Notes: generated from the letters alone by a model not told the origin. 64,000 nucleotides of DNA from an uncultured Saprospiraceae bacterium (GCA_937980645.1 CALJPQ010000013.1:124001-188000), one strand, 5' to 3'. Numbered from the stretch's first letter, positions 1 to 8,862 are shown. A program made the numbers and translations.

Positions 1-717
1 GGTATTTTTGTCAAAGAAAATATCCATGTCTGCCGCATCGCCCATAGCTGGGTTAATACCGCAGGCACCAACGGTATTTTGGGTGCCGTCATTGGGTGGT
101 ATTTGCGTGGTGAGCACATCTAAGGCTTCGTCATAGTTGTACAGGGTAGTGGTTACGGCGCCGATATAGCTGTTGGTGTAGGCCCCGGTAACGATCATGG
201 GCGTAGCACCGGCGTTGGGGTCGGTGGCGGCATAGTTGAGCATGGCATCTGTGGCCACTACTGCGCCAGTGATGGGGTGCATGCGGTAGTTGGCACCATT
301 GCTGCCCATGACGCGAATGCGATCCACCGTAGGGTTAAAGTCGAATGTAACGGCACCCATACCTGGCTGAAGCATGATGGGCGTCATGCCTACAGGCGTA
401 GCCATACCCGTCATAGGGTTCAGGGTGTAGAGGCGCGCTTCGCCGGTAGTCTGATTATAGCCTAAGGCGTAAAGTTCACCAGTAGCCGGGCGGCAGTCCA
501 AACCTGCGATGCTCTGGCCCATGGCCACGCCCGAAATGGGTGCTACGTTTAAGGGTGTAGAGGGTGCGTTCAGGTCGGCTGTAATCAATAAATTGCCGCT
601 AAGGGCATAAAGAATTTGCTGAGCAAGGTAAGAGGTGTGCAACCCGAGGACAAACAGCAGGGCCAGCAATCCCTGTCCAAAGGTGCGCACGGTTCGAAAG
701 GAAGAAAAGTGCGTCAT
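1..717 (-). CDS. Secreted DUF4394 domain protein (partial, C-terminus off the window)
   Basis: The reading frame starts at an ATG complementary to bases 715-717 and stays open through base 1, so at least 239 residues are seen and the C-terminus is missing. After a short basic N-terminus there is a hydrophobic export signal (GLLALLFVLGLHTSYLAQ). What follows matches the pattern of DUF4394 proteins: ILYALSGNLLITADL, AGLDCRPATGELYALGY, FDFNPTVDRIRVMG and VATDAMLNYAATDPN, motifs that form a repeat-built, probably propeller-like extracellular domain. The family function is not established. In Bacteroidota such proteins often end in a T9SS sorting domain, which cannot be checked here because the end is cut off. 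No Bacteroidota -7 box was found in the upstream 220 bases. Only antisense shadow frames are seen opposite it. Confidence 0.75.
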   Translation of the reverse strand, partial: MTHFSSFRTVRTFGQGLLALLFVLGLHTSYLAQQILYALSGNLLITADLNAPSTPLNVAPISGVAMGQSIAGLDCRPATGELYALGYNQTTGEARLYTLNPMTGMATPVGMTPIMLQPGMGAVTFDFNPTVDRIRVMGSNGANYRMHPITGAVVATDAMLNYAATDPNAGATPMIVTGAYTNSYIGAVTTTLYNYDEALDVLTTQIPPNDGTQNTVGACGINPAMGDAADMDIFFDKNT

Positions 718-917
718 AACATCAGTATTTGTGTGATTAAGAGTAAAGGATTTCTCTTTTTTCCTTTGAGCGAAATAATCGCAGTACCCTTGCTCGAAGA
801 AGGCATCGTGCTATCTTCGGAGGGTAGGCGAAGCGATTCATCACGCCCGGAGAAGGACATTTGACCGCGCGGATGTCTTAAATACGAAACAGAGCGCTGA
901 TTGGGTTTTCTATGTGC

Positions 918-956
918 AAAAAAAGCTGCCGGCAGTATTGCTAATCCTCTAGCAGC
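918..956 (-). terminator. Putative intrinsic terminator after the RluE-like gene
   Basis: Read on the minus strand, GCTGC (952-956) can pair with GCAGC (925-929), helped by the self-complementary CTGCCGGCAG, and the stem is followed by a run of seven T. The hairpin overlaps the stop codon region of the pseudouridine synthase gene. Seen in sequence; the function is inferred. Confidence 0.5.
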
Positions 957-1543
957 CAGTCATTAACGACCTCTCGCACCTCTGCTGGTTGTAGATTGCC
1001 CAGCGCTCCTTCGCCTATGCGCAGCGGCCCAATCTGCACACGTACCAATCGCAGCACGGGATACCCTACGGCTGCGCACATTCGGCGCACCTGGCGGTTT
1101 TTGCCCTCGGTGAGCGCGATCTCCACCCACCGGTCGGGCACGCTTTTTCGGAAGCGAATGGGCGGCTCGCGGGGGGGCAACTCAGGCGGTCTCTCCAGTA
1201 AGCGCACGCGCGCGGGGCGGGTGTGATAGGGCTTTCCGTGGATGCGGATGACGACGCCCTGGCAGAGAGCTTGCAGGGCTTCTTCGGTCGGAATGCCTTC
1301 CACCTGGGCCCAATAGACGCGCTTGTGGCCGCCTTCGGGCCGCAGCAGGCGCGCGTTAAGGCGGGGGTCGTTGGTCAGCAGGAGCAGGCCTTCGCTGTCA
1401 GCGTCTAAACGCCCGACGGGATAGACGTCTTTGGGCAGATGGGCACCCAACTCTGCCAGCGTGCGCTGCCCAGGCTGGTCGGGTGTGAACTGGCTGAGCA
1501 TGCCGTAAGGCTTGTAGGCGACATAGTAGCGGTAAACGGGCAT
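941..1543 (-). CDS. rluE: 23S rRNA pseudouridine synthase, RsuA/RluE type
   Basis: Predicted 200-residue pseudouridine synthase of the RsuA/RluB/E/F family. Motif II is present as VGRLDADSEGLLLLTND, with the catalytic Asp in RLDADSEG, and the late family motif LTEGKNRQVRRMCAAVGYPV is intact. No N-terminal S4 RNA-binding domain is present, which is typical of RluE, the enzyme that isomerises a uridine of 23S rRNA in E. coli; the actual target here is unknown. The ATG at 1543 (MPVYRYY) is preferred; an in-frame GTG at 1561 would add six residues. The gene is transcribed in the same direction as tsaB and mnmA, 54 bases downstream of tsaB, and could share their transcript. Family assignment is firm; the exact rluE symbol is less sure. 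Confidence 0.85.
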   Translation of the reverse strand: MPVYRYYVAYKPYGMLSQFTPDQPGQRTLAELGAHLPKDVYPVGRLDADSEGLLLLTNDPRLNARLLRPEGGHKRVYWAQVEGIPTEEALQALCQGVVIRIHGKPYHTRPARVRLLERPPELPPREPPIRFRKSVPDRWVEIALTEGKNRQVRRMCAAVGYPVLRLVRVQIGPLRIGEGALGNLQPAEVREVVNDWLLED

Positions 1544-1597
1544 GGACGTCTTTTTTAGCACAGAGGCATTCGCAAAGGCACGAAGATGGTCTCGACG

Positions 1598-2320
1598 TTA
1601 TTGACCCGATAGCAGCGCCTTTTTGGGCGTTGTAATGTTGGGCGGTTTCATGTAGAAAGGCTCGTAGTAGGCGAGGTCTTCCCAGGCGCGGCTTTGGTAG
1701 CGTTGTTCGGCTAAATGAGCCAAGTAGGCGGCCGAGCAGGCGGCTATGGGGCTTTTTTGCAGGTGATTATCTAGCGTTTCGGGTGGTATTTTGCCGCAGC
1801 CGTTGCCTGCACACACCCACAGGGCGTCAGGAGGTGTTTGGGGCGCCAGAGCGTGCAGGTGTTGGGGCCATTGTTCGTCCAGTATCAAGGGCTGGGCCGG
1901 GCACAGGGGCTGGAGTTTTTCATCGAAAATAGCCATCCACACCTCCTGCCGGCGAGCGTCGAGCATGGGCACGTAGCGCGCGGGAAGGTCGGCGGAAGCG
2001 TGTTGTTGGGCCGCAAAGGCCAGCGCCTGGAGCGTAGGCACGGCAATAAGCGGTTTGTCCAAAGCATAGCCGATGCCTTTGGCTGTAGAGATGCCCACGC
2101 GCAGCGAGGTGTAGGAGCCTGGCCCTCCGCTGACGGCAACGGCATCTAGCTGGCGAAGTGAGCAATTAGCCTGGCGCAGGCATTCCTCGATGAGCAACGT
2201 CAGGCGCGCTGCACAGTTGACAGTACTTGTTTCTTCGGCTAAGGCGACGATTGCACCATCGAGGGCAAGGGCTACCGAGCAGACTTCTGTGGCGGTTTCG
2301 AGCAGGAGCAGGCGTGCCAT
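1598..2320 (-). CDS. tsaB: tRNA threonylcarbamoyladenosine biosynthesis protein TsaB
   Basis: A 240-residue ASKHA-fold protein. The N-terminus MARLLLLETATEVCSVAL and the motif DAVAVSGGPGSYTSLRVGIS are diagnostic of TsaB, the partner that holds TsaD in the complex making t6A37 in ANN-decoding tRNAs. The frame is open further upstream into mnmA, but MARLLLLET at 2320 is chosen because it is the conserved family start and lies only seven bases past the mnmA stop. The pairing with mnmA makes a small tRNA-modification operon (mnmA then tsaB). Length fits the family (about 220-240). A later segment with DARRQEVWMAIF and the AYLA helix near the C-terminus also fit. Confidence 0.93.
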   Translation of the reverse strand: MARLLLLETATEVCSVALALDGAIVALAEETSTVNCAARLTLLIEECLRQANCSLRQLDAVAVSGGPGSYTSLRVGISTAKGIGYALDKPLIAVPTLQALAFAAQQHASADLPARYVPMLDARRQEVWMAIFDEKLQPLCPAQPLILDEQWPQHLHALAPQTPPDALWVCAGNGCGKIPPETLDNHLQKSPIAACSAAYLAHLAEQRYQSRAWEDLAYYEPFYMKPPNITTPKKALLSGQ

Positions 2321-2327
2321 AGGGGGG

Positions 2328-3425
2328 TTAAAAGCTGCCGTAAATGATGCCGCCGCCCACCACGTCGTCGCCCTCGTAAAAAACGGCGCTTTGACCGGGA
2401 GCGATGCCTTTGGCGTTAGCATGAAATTGCACCTCAACATCGCGTCCGACAGGTCGTACGGTGCTCACCGTGCCGGCATCGCGGTAGCGCACTTTGGTAA
2501 CGACCTCCAGCCCTTCTTCAGGCAAGGCAGCGTATTTCATCAGGTTGACCTTGCCCACCATCATGCCGTTTCGGATGAGGTCTTCTTCGCGGCCCAGCAC
2601 AACGGTATTGGTCTCCGGGCGTATTTCGGTTACGTACATGGGTTCGCCTAAAGCGATGCCCAGGCCTTTACGTTGCCCCACGGTGTAGTAGGGGTAGCCC
2701 TGGTGGCGCCCCAGCACCTTGCCCTGTGCGTCCACGAAGTTGCCCTCGCCGATGCGTTCGTCTAAGTCGGGCACACGGCGGCGCAGGAAGCTGCGGTAGT
2801 CGTTGTCGGGCACGAAACAGATTTCATAGCTCTCGGCTTTTTTGCTTAGTTCTGACCAGCCGCGTTCGGCAGCCATGTGGCGCACTTCAGTTTTGGTAAA
2901 GCCGCCCAACGGCATGCGCGTGCGGGCGAGGCATGCTTGGCTGAGGCCCCACAGCACGTAGGACTGGTCTTTCTGGCGGTCGCGCGCGCGGCGGATGTAG
3001 TAGCGTCCGCCGTGCTGGGCGATGATGCCATAATGGCCGGTAGCGATAAATTCGCAATCCAACTGATCGGCGCGGCGCAGCAGGCTGTTCCACTTAATGT
3101 GGGTATTACACAATACGCATGGGTTGGGCGTGCGACCGGCCAAGTATTCGTCCACAAAGTTGTCAATGACGTAGTCGCCAAATTCTTCGCGAATGTCCAC
3201 AATGAAATGGTGGAAGCCCAGCTGTACAGCGACCTGGCGAGCGTCGTTGATGCTGTCTAACGAGCAGCAACCCGTCTCTTTGCGGCTGCCGCCGGAGGTA
3301 GCATAGTCCCAAGTCTTCATGGTGATACCAATGACTTCCCACCCTTCCTCGTGCAGAAGGACAGCAGTCATGGTGGAGTCAATGCCTCCGGACATGGCGA
3401 CTAAGGCTCTTCCTAATTTGGACAT
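2328..3425 (-). CDS. mnmA: tRNA-specific 2-thiouridylase MnmA
   Basis: 365 residues, the usual length. MnmA activates U34 of Lys, Glu and Gln tRNAs with ATP and transfers sulfur to give s2U34. The PP-loop MSGGIDSTM is at residues 11-19, the catalytic nucleophile is Cys103 in NPCVLCN, and the persulfide-accepting Cys203 lies in SYEICFVPD, so all active-site groups are present. GHYGIIA, QSYVLWGL and the C-terminal beta-barrel (GLGIALGEPMYVTEI, GQSAVFYEGDDVVGGG) follow in the normal order. The ATG at 3425 is preceded on the minus strand by GGGAGATG, a purine-rich stretch that could act as a ribosome site. The upstream gap to the thioredoxin gene contains two tandem stem-loops. Confidence 0.96.
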   Translation of the reverse strand: MSKLGRALVAMSGGIDSTMTAVLLHEEGWEVIGITMKTWDYATSGGSRKETGCCSLDSINDARQVAVQLGFHHFIVDIREEFGDYVIDNFVDEYLAGRTPNPCVLCNTHIKWNSLLRRADQLDCEFIATGHYGIIAQHGGRYYIRRARDRQKDQSYVLWGLSQACLARTRMPLGGFTKTEVRHMAAERGWSELSKKAESYEICFVPDNDYRSFLRRRVPDLDERIGEGNFVDAQGKVLGRHQGYPYYTVGQRKGLGIALGEPMYVTEIRPETNTVVLGREEDLIRNGMMVGKVNLMKYAALPEEGLEVVTKVRYRDAGTVSTVRPVGRDVEVQFHANAKGIAPGQSAVFYEGDDVVGGGIIYGSF

Positions 3426-3443
3426 GTTTCATCTCCCTTTTTT

Positions 3444-3517
3444 GAAGCGACACCCCGCTTTTGTGGAGAGGTCGCCTCTTGCTTGAGACGACACCTCCTT
3501 TGGAGATGTTGCCTCTT
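3444..3517. repeat. Two tandem imperfect stem-loop repeats with a dispersed 14-base core
   Basis: Two copies of a roughly 37-base unit lie between the thioredoxin-like gene and mnmA. The right arms are GGAGAGGTCGCCTC (3465-3478) and GGAGATGTTGCCTC (3502-3515); the left arm of the second copy is GAGACGACACCTCC (3485-3498), which folds back on its right arm across a TTT loop with 11 of 14 bases paired. The first copy folds through GCGAC/GTCGC. The complement of these arms, GAGGCGACATCTCC, recurs at 58582-58595, suggesting a dispersed repeat family. It could also attenuate or terminate transcription between the two genes. Confidence 0.55.
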
Positions 3518-3531
3518 TTTTCTCTTTTTCG

Positions 3532-4713
3532 TTACTCCAGGGTTTGCAGGAACACTTCCACGCGGTTTTTCAGGCTGAGGTTGTCCTGTGCGCCGGGGGC
3601 TTTGAGAGCCTTTTCGGCGGCAGCGCGGGCGTTGGTTTTGTCGCCTTTGCGGCGGTAGATGTCGGCCAGGGTTAGGTAGTATTCGCCCAGCCCACCGGTC
3701 TCGGCGGCGGTTTTCGCCCATTTTTCGGCCTGATTAAGCACGTCGGCCTCTTTGGGAAAGGCGCCGAGCATTTTGGTAACGAGTTCGTGCAACCGGGCGG
3801 CGTCGTTGCGGACGACTTTCTTCTGATAGCCCTGCGCAGCTTTCAGGTAGTTTTTAGGGTCTTTGGCGGCGGCGTAGTAGCGCATGTCGGCGTCAAAGGA
3901 GAACTCTTCGGCCTGGGCAGGCAGGTTAGCCTTCATTTTCGTTTTGGCCTCTTCGAGCAGGCGCGCATCGCGGAATTCGATGGCCTTTTTTACGGTGTTT
4001 TTGCAGGCCAGCAGGATGCGGTCATTCACCTTTTGCGCGCCCTCCTGGTTGGAGATGGCTACCCGGTGAGTGATGAGCAGGTCAAACACGCGGCTGTCGG
4101 CTTCGGTGGTACCCTCCAAGATGATTTGGCGCGAGACGGGATCGTTGTAGTCCTTGCGCGCATTCAGGTAGTCATTGGTAACCTTGAGTGAGGGCTTGTT
4201 GGCGCGATTGAGCGCGCGGATGTAGCGCAGTACCAGCTCCGGGTCGCGATTGCCAGCCTCGTACTCTTGCTCCACATCTTGGGAAACACTGGCCTGTCCG
4301 AGTGCTTTTTGCCCAAAGGCGATAAGGGCTTCGGGCGTCATAGCGCCCACGTGTTTTTGCACCACTTTGCCGTCGGCGTCCAGAATCAGGAGCGTCGGGT
4401 AGGCACTTACCGGGTACTGGCGTGCAAATTCGGCGTTCTCCGGCTTTTCCATGTCGTATTTGACGTTGACAAAATTTTCATTGAAAAAATCGCCCACTTT
4501 CGGATCGGTGAACACGGTAGCAGCCATGCGCTTGCACGGGCCACACCAGGAAGCAAAGGCGTCGGCGAAGATGAGTCGCTCTTCAGCTTTGGCTTTGGCT
4601 TTGGCTTCAGACCATTTGCCCTCGAAAAAGCGGATGCCCTGGGCCGACAGCAGGTTAGTGGCCAAGAGAAAGAGCGCCATTAAGGCGAACAGACGCGGTT
4701 GGGTCATAGACAT
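3532..4713 (-). CDS. Exported thioredoxin-family protein with C-terminal helical repeats
   Basis: 393 residues from the ATG at 4713; an ATG at 4707 is equally possible, while an upstream ATG at 4752 would spoil the signal peptide. Residues 1-25 form a signal peptide ending LLATNLLSAQ. A thioredoxin fold follows with the redox motif WCGPCK (Cys57 and Cys60), FADAFASWCGPCKRM and later the cis-proline strand SAYPTLLILDADGKVV. From about residue 150 the protein is alpha-helical and rich in Ala, Lys and Glu, with repeat-like helices resembling TPRs (TLADIYRRKGDKTNARAAAEKAL). In Bacteroidota such proteins are thought to act in periplasmic disulfide reduction or stress defence; the true substrate is unknown. 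The gene precedes mnmA on the same strand with 106 bases between them. Confidence 0.8.
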   Translation of the reverse strand: MSMTQPRLFALMALFLLATNLLSAQGIRFFEGKWSEAKAKAKAEERLIFADAFASWCGPCKRMAATVFTDPKVGDFFNENFVNVKYDMEKPENAEFARQYPVSAYPTLLILDADGKVVQKHVGAMTPEALIAFGQKALGQASVSQDVEQEYEAGNRDPELVLRYIRALNRANKPSLKVTNDYLNARKDYNDPVSRQIILEGTTEADSRVFDLLITHRVAISNQEGAQKVNDRILLACKNTVKKAIEFRDARLLEEAKTKMKANLPAQAEEFSFDADMRYYAAAKDPKNYLKAAQGYQKKVVRNDAARLHELVTKMLGAFPKEADVLNQAEKWAKTAAETGGLGEYYLTLADIYRRKGDKTNARAAAEKALKAPGAQDNLSLKNRVEVFLQTLE

Positions 4714-4799
4714 GTGTGCGATGAGATGTGGGAATGAGGTTTTGCAAAACAAAAAACGATCGGGTGAGTTGCGGCATTTGGCCGAAAGACCCAGGTGGG

Positions 4800-5858
4800 C
4801 TAATCGTGGCCGTGTGTTTCGCTGCGTTTGCCCAGCAGGCGTTCGAGTTGGTCCACCTTTTTTTGCAATTCGGGCAATCGTTTGAAGACGGCATAGGCGC
4901 GGATGTAGTCGTTGTAATCAATGGCGGGTGCGCCAAAGAGCGCCTGGTTGGGCTTCTTAACGGAGGAAGCGATACCGCTTTGGGCCTGCACGCGCGTGCC
5001 GTCGGCGATGGTGAGATGGCCGGCCACGCCGACCTGGCCGCCGAGTTGGACGTTTTCACCAATTTTGGCGCTGCCCGCAATGCCGACCTGGGCCGCCATA
5101 GCGGTGTTTTTGCCCACCTCGACGTTGTGGGCAATATGCACTAAATTGTCCATCTTCACCCCAGAGCGGATGAATGTGCTGCCCAAGGCCGCGCGGTCAA
5201 TGCAGGCGTTAGCGCCGATTTCGACGTCGTCCTCAATCACCACGTTGCCCACATGCGGAATGCGTTTCCAGGAGCCGTCGTCTTGTGGGGCAAAGCCGAA
5301 ACCGTCAGAGCCGATGACAGCGTTAGGGTGTATGGTGCAGCGGTCGCCGATGACGCAGTGGTGCAGGATGCGGACTCCCGGATGGATGGTGCAGTGGTTG
5401 CCAATGCGCACATTTCGCCCAATGTACACCTGTGGATAGATGGTGCAGTATTCGCCGATGGTAGCACCTGCCTCAACGATGGCGAAAGGCCCTACGTAGG
5501 TGTTTGCGCCGAGTTGTGCCTCCGGGTGCACGCAGGCACGTTCGTCAACGCTGGGAACGATACCGTTGGCCGACAGCAGGTCGTGGAACTTTTCCAGCAG
5601 CAGCGCTAAGCTGGAGCGTACGTCGTCCACGCGAATAAGCGTGGCTGCTACCGGCTGCGTGGGTTTAAACTGCTTGTTGACCAGCAACACCGAAGCGCGC
5701 GTGGTGTAGGCAAAAGGCTCGTATTTAGGGTTGTCTAAAAAAGCAAAATCGCCGCTTTGCGCTTCTTCGATGCGCGCGGGCTGGCGAACGATGGCGTCTG
5801 GGTCTCCTTCAAGCGCGCCTCCGAGGATGTGGGCCAGCTGTGCTGCAGTAATGTGCAT
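4800..5858 (-). CDS. lpxD: UDP-3-O-acylglucosamine N-acyltransferase LpxD
   Basis: 352 residues, close to the usual 340-350. LpxD adds the second 3-hydroxyacyl chain from acyl-ACP onto UDP-3-O-acylglucosamine in lipid A synthesis at the cytoplasmic face of the inner membrane. The N-terminal uridine-binding domain (AQLAHILGG, ASVLLVNKQF) is followed by a left-handed beta-helix of hexapeptide repeats (VYIGRNVRIGNHCTIHPGV). The catalytic histidine segment is DNLVHIAHNVEVGKN, and HPNAVIGSDGFGFAP is a signature of LpxD. The C-terminal helix KKVDQLERLL ends the protein. It is not next to the usual lpxC/fabZ partners. A clear -7 promoter box lies about 40 bases upstream. Confidence 0.95.
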   Translation of the reverse strand: MHITAAQLAHILGGALEGDPDAIVRQPARIEEAQSGDFAFLDNPKYEPFAYTTRASVLLVNKQFKPTQPVAATLIRVDDVRSSLALLLEKFHDLLSANGIVPSVDERACVHPEAQLGANTYVGPFAIVEAGATIGEYCTIYPQVYIGRNVRIGNHCTIHPGVRILHHCVIGDRCTIHPNAVIGSDGFGFAPQDDGSWKRIPHVGNVVIEDDVEIGANACIDRAALGSTFIRSGVKMDNLVHIAHNVEVGKNTAMAAQVGIAGSAKIGENVQLGGQVGVAGHLTIADGTRVQAQSGIASSVKKPNQALFGAPAIDYNDYIRAYAVFKRLPELQKKVDQLERLLGKRSETHGHD

Positions 5859-5897
5859 GCCGAGGGATAGATAGAATAGGCTGTGTTAAACGGGGGA

Positions 5898-5905
5898 CAA
5901 AGGTA
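5898..5905 (-). promoter_or_regulatory. Bacteroidota -7 box upstream of lpxD
   Basis: Minus-strand TACCTTTG, an exact match to the Bacteroidota consensus TAnnTTTG, ends about 40 bases before the lpxD ATG. No convincing -33 TTTG was located at the right distance, so only the -7 element is claimed. Confidence 0.5.
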
Positions 5906-5981
5906 CAGATAATGTCGGGCGCCGGGCGGCGCAAGGTTGGGCCAAAGGAAAATGAAAAGTGGAAAAAGGCCAAATGTGAAG

Positions 5982-8003
5982 TTAACGGGCTTTAGCCTTT
6001 GTTTTCGTGCGAGGGCGGCTGGCCTTTCCTGCGGGTGTCTGCGGAAGGTCAGGGGCGATTGCCGTCTTTTTGCGCGGCGTTTTTTGGGGTTTTGGCAAGG
6101 GCTTTCCTTCAAAAATCTGCACGGCTAAGGGGGCAAGCCGGAAGGCGATGGAATGCTCAAAGCCGTGAGAGGGTTCGGGCTGGGTTTCGCGAGGAGTGTT
6201 AGTAACGCCGCTGCCGCCGTAGGCGGTGTCGTCGCTGTTGAGCAGTTCGACCCACGTGCCGGCGTAAGGGACGCCGAGGCGGTAGTTTTCTATCGCACCG
6301 GTTTTGAAGTGGCAGACGATGAGAAGTGCTGGGTCTTCGGGGCGGCCTTTGCGCAGGTAAGCGAGTACGCAGTTTTCGGTGTCGTCGCCGCTGACCCAGG
6401 CATAGCCCTCGGGCGAGAAGGCATGGTACCACAAGGCAGGCTTTTGCTGGTAGAGGTGGTTGAGGGCACGCACCCACTGCTGGCAGCCTTTGTGGTAGTC
6501 GTATTGGAGCAACTCCCACACGACGCCGCGGTCGTGGCTCCATTCGGAGGTCTGGCCAAATTCGCCGCCCATGAACAGCAGTTGTGAGCCGGGGTGCGTC
6601 CATTGGTAGCCGAACAGGGCGCGCAGATTGGCGAATTTTTCCCACTCGTTGCCCGGCATCTTGTACAGCAGTGAGGCCTTCATGTGCACCACCTCGTCGT
6701 GGCTGAGCGGCAGCATGAAGCGCTCCGAAAAGGCGTAAACCATCGAGAAGGTGATGTCGTTCTGATGCCAGCGGCGATAGATGACAGGGCGTTTGAAGTA
6801 GTTGAGGGTGTCGTGCATCCAACCCATCATCCACTTTTGGCCAAATCCGAGGCCGCCCTCCCAGGTGGGTTTGCTCACACCAGGAAAGGCAGTACTTTCT
6901 TCAGCGATGGTTTCAATGCCCGGATAGTTTTTGTAAGCAGCCTCGTTGAACTCGCGCAGGAAAGAGATAGCTTCGAGGTTTTCACGTCCACCATGGATGT
7001 TGGGCAGCCATTCACCCTCTTTGCGCGAGTAGTCGTGGTAGAGCATCGAGGCGACAGCGTCCACGCGCAGCCCGTCGGCATGGTATCGGTCGAGCCAGAA
7101 GAGGGCATTGGAGATGAGGAAGGAGCGCACTTCGTCGCGCCCGTAGTCGAACACGTAGCTATTCCAGTCGGGGTGATAGCCCCGGCGCATATCGGCATAT
7201 TCGTACAGGTGGGAGCCGTCGAAGAGGTATAGGCCGTGGATGTCGCCGGGAAAGTGCGAGGGTACCCAGTCGAGGATGACACCGAGGTCAGCCTGATGAC
7301 AGGCGTCAATGAAGTACATGAGGTCTTGGGGAGTGCCGTAGCGACTGGTGGGAGCGAAGTAGCCGGTTATCTGGTAACCCCAGGAGGGAAAGTACGGGTG
7401 CTCCATGACGGGCATAAGCTCTAAATGGGTGAAGCCCATGTCTTTGGCATAGGCGACGAGCTCAGTGGCCAATTCGCGGAAGTTGAGCGAGCGGTTGCCC
7501 TCTTGGGACAGTTTTTTCCAGGAGCCGATGTGCACTTCATAGACCGACCAGGGTTGCGGTTTGCCAGCGCGCTGGCGACGTTGCTCCATCCAGCAGGCGT
7601 CGTTCCAAGTGTAGTCCAGCTCCCACACGATGGAGGCGGTGCGCGGCGGCATTTCCCAGCGCAAAGCATAGGGGTCGCCTTTATCTAAGCCCTTGCCATT
7701 GGCCATAGTGATGTGGTACTTATAGACCGTCCCCTTGCTCAGGCCAGGAATAAAGCCCTCCCAGATGCCACTCTTATCCCAGCGGGGTAGCAGCACGTGT
7801 GCTTTAGGGTTCCAGGCGTTAAAATCGCCCACCACCGATACATTACGCGCACGCGGCGCCCACACAGCGAAATAAACTCCCGGCTCGCCGTCGCACTCGA
7901 CCAGATGACTGCCCAACTTTTCGTACAGCCGATAATGCTTGCCCGTCTGAAACAGAAAAATGTCGAGCTCCGTGAGCAAAGAAAAGGGCTTGACCGCTGA
8001 CAT
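5982..8003 (-). CDS. glgB: 1,4-alpha-glucan branching enzyme GlgB
   Basis: 673 residues from the ATG at 8003 (MSAVKPFSLL). An earlier in-frame start at 8072 would add an atypical basic extension. GlgB makes alpha-1,6 branches in glycogen. The N-terminal CBM48 is visible (GVYFAVWAPRARNVSVVGDF), then the GH13 barrel with EVHIGSW, the nucleophile region GLRVDAVASMLY, the acid/base region IETIAEEST and the LSHDEVVH region. The C-terminal all-beta domain (YAGTWVELLNSDDTAYGG) follows. The last 40 or so residues are an unusual Lys/Pro/Thr-rich basic tail (TPRKKTAIAP, ASRPRTKTKAKAR) not part of the standard enzyme. It stands alone here: no other glycogen genes are nearby. Confidence 0.95.
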   Translation of the reverse strand: MSAVKPFSLLTELDIFLFQTGKHYRLYEKLGSHLVECDGEPGVYFAVWAPRARNVSVVGDFNAWNPKAHVLLPRWDKSGIWEGFIPGLSKGTVYKYHITMANGKGLDKGDPYALRWEMPPRTASIVWELDYTWNDACWMEQRRQRAGKPQPWSVYEVHIGSWKKLSQEGNRSLNFRELATELVAYAKDMGFTHLELMPVMEHPYFPSWGYQITGYFAPTSRYGTPQDLMYFIDACHQADLGVILDWVPSHFPGDIHGLYLFDGSHLYEYADMRRGYHPDWNSYVFDYGRDEVRSFLISNALFWLDRYHADGLRVDAVASMLYHDYSRKEGEWLPNIHGGRENLEAISFLREFNEAAYKNYPGIETIAEESTAFPGVSKPTWEGGLGFGQKWMMGWMHDTLNYFKRPVIYRRWHQNDITFSMVYAFSERFMLPLSHDEVVHMKASLLYKMPGNEWEKFANLRALFGYQWTHPGSQLLFMGGEFGQTSEWSHDRGVVWELLQYDYHKGCQQWVRALNHLYQQKPALWYHAFSPEGYAWVSGDDTENCVLAYLRKGRPEDPALLIVCHFKTGAIENYRLGVPYAGTWVELLNSDDTAYGGSGVTNTPRETQPEPSHGFEHSIAFRLAPLAVQIFEGKPLPKPQKTPRKKTAIAPDLPQTPAGKASRPRTKTKAKAR

Positions 8004-8190
8004 GGATACCGGATTTCGTGATTGCCTGAAAACAGCGGCCAAAATACGCCGCTTCCTCCCGCCACGCACCATACAGTGAGCCTACCCAATACAGGGCAAA
8101 TAGGTAGAGCCTAAAAGGCGTTGGCACAGTTCTTGGAATTTCGACATTAACAAACTGTTTAATCATTAATCCAAGCAATCTTCTTTAACA

Positions 8191-8862
8191 ATGGAAATTC
8201 TTTACCAACTCCGGCAATTTCCGATTCTGGCCCCAATGACGCTGCAGGAACTGGAGGAACTCGCCCGCCTGTCAGAAGTTCGCGCAGCACACCGGCACAC
8301 GTTTATCTATCTGGCCGACGAGCCCAGCGACTACCTCTGCTTTTTAGTGCAGGGGAGCGTTAAAGTGGGCATCTACGCTCCTGATGGGCGCGAAATCGTC
8401 CGAAACTTCCAGCATCCGTACACCATCTTTGGTGAGATGGGGCTGGCAGGCGAAAGCAAACGCGCCGAGTTTGCCAGCGCTATGAACCAGGACGTGCGTT
8501 TCATCGCCATCAAGACGGCACACTTCCGGCCTTTTATGGAGCGCAACTTCACACTGGCCCAAAACATGCTCAATCACCTGGGCGAGCGGGTGCGCCGAGC
8601 CGAGCGCCATTGGGAGTCGCTTATCTGCAAAGACGTGCGTTCGCGCATTGTGGATTTCCTTAAAGAGACCGCCGGCCAGCGCGGGCGCCAGGTGGGCTTC
8701 GAAACGCTCCTCAAACACGGCTTCACCCAGCAAGATCTCGCCAATCTGGTGGGCGCCAGCCGCCAGACGGTTACCTCCATCCTCAACGAACTGCGCAAAT
8801 CAAACCTCATCCACTTCAACCGCAACTCCATCCTCATCCGGGATTTGGAGAAGCTCAACTGA
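8191..8862 (+). CDS. Crp/Fnr-family transcriptional regulator
   Basis: 223 residues. An N-terminal cyclic-nucleotide-binding-like beta-roll (residues about 10-130; SDYLCFLVQGSVKVGIYAPDGREI, with FGEMGLAGE) is joined by the dimer helix to a winged helix-turn-helix, whose recognition helix region is FTQQDLANLVGASRQTVTSI. The N-terminus lacks the Cys cluster of a classical iron-sulfur FNR, so the signal is unknown. The 5' region carries ATTAA-N8-TTAAT (8146-8163), which might be an autoregulatory site. The gene is divergent from glgB with about 190 bases between starts. A strong hairpin terminator follows. The Crp-like palindrome at 31660-31675 is a conceivable target, but this is only inference. 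Confidence 0.9.
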   Translation: MEILYQLRQFPILAPMTLQELEELARLSEVRAAHRHTFIYLADEPSDYLCFLVQGSVKVGIYAPDGREIVRNFQHPYTIFGEMGLAGESKRAEFASAMNQDVRFIAIKTAHFRPFMERNFTLAQNMLNHLGERVRRAERHWESLICKDVRSRIVDFLKETAGQRGRQVGFETLLKHGFTQQDLANLVGASRQTVTSILNELRKSNLIHFNRNSILIRDLEKLN

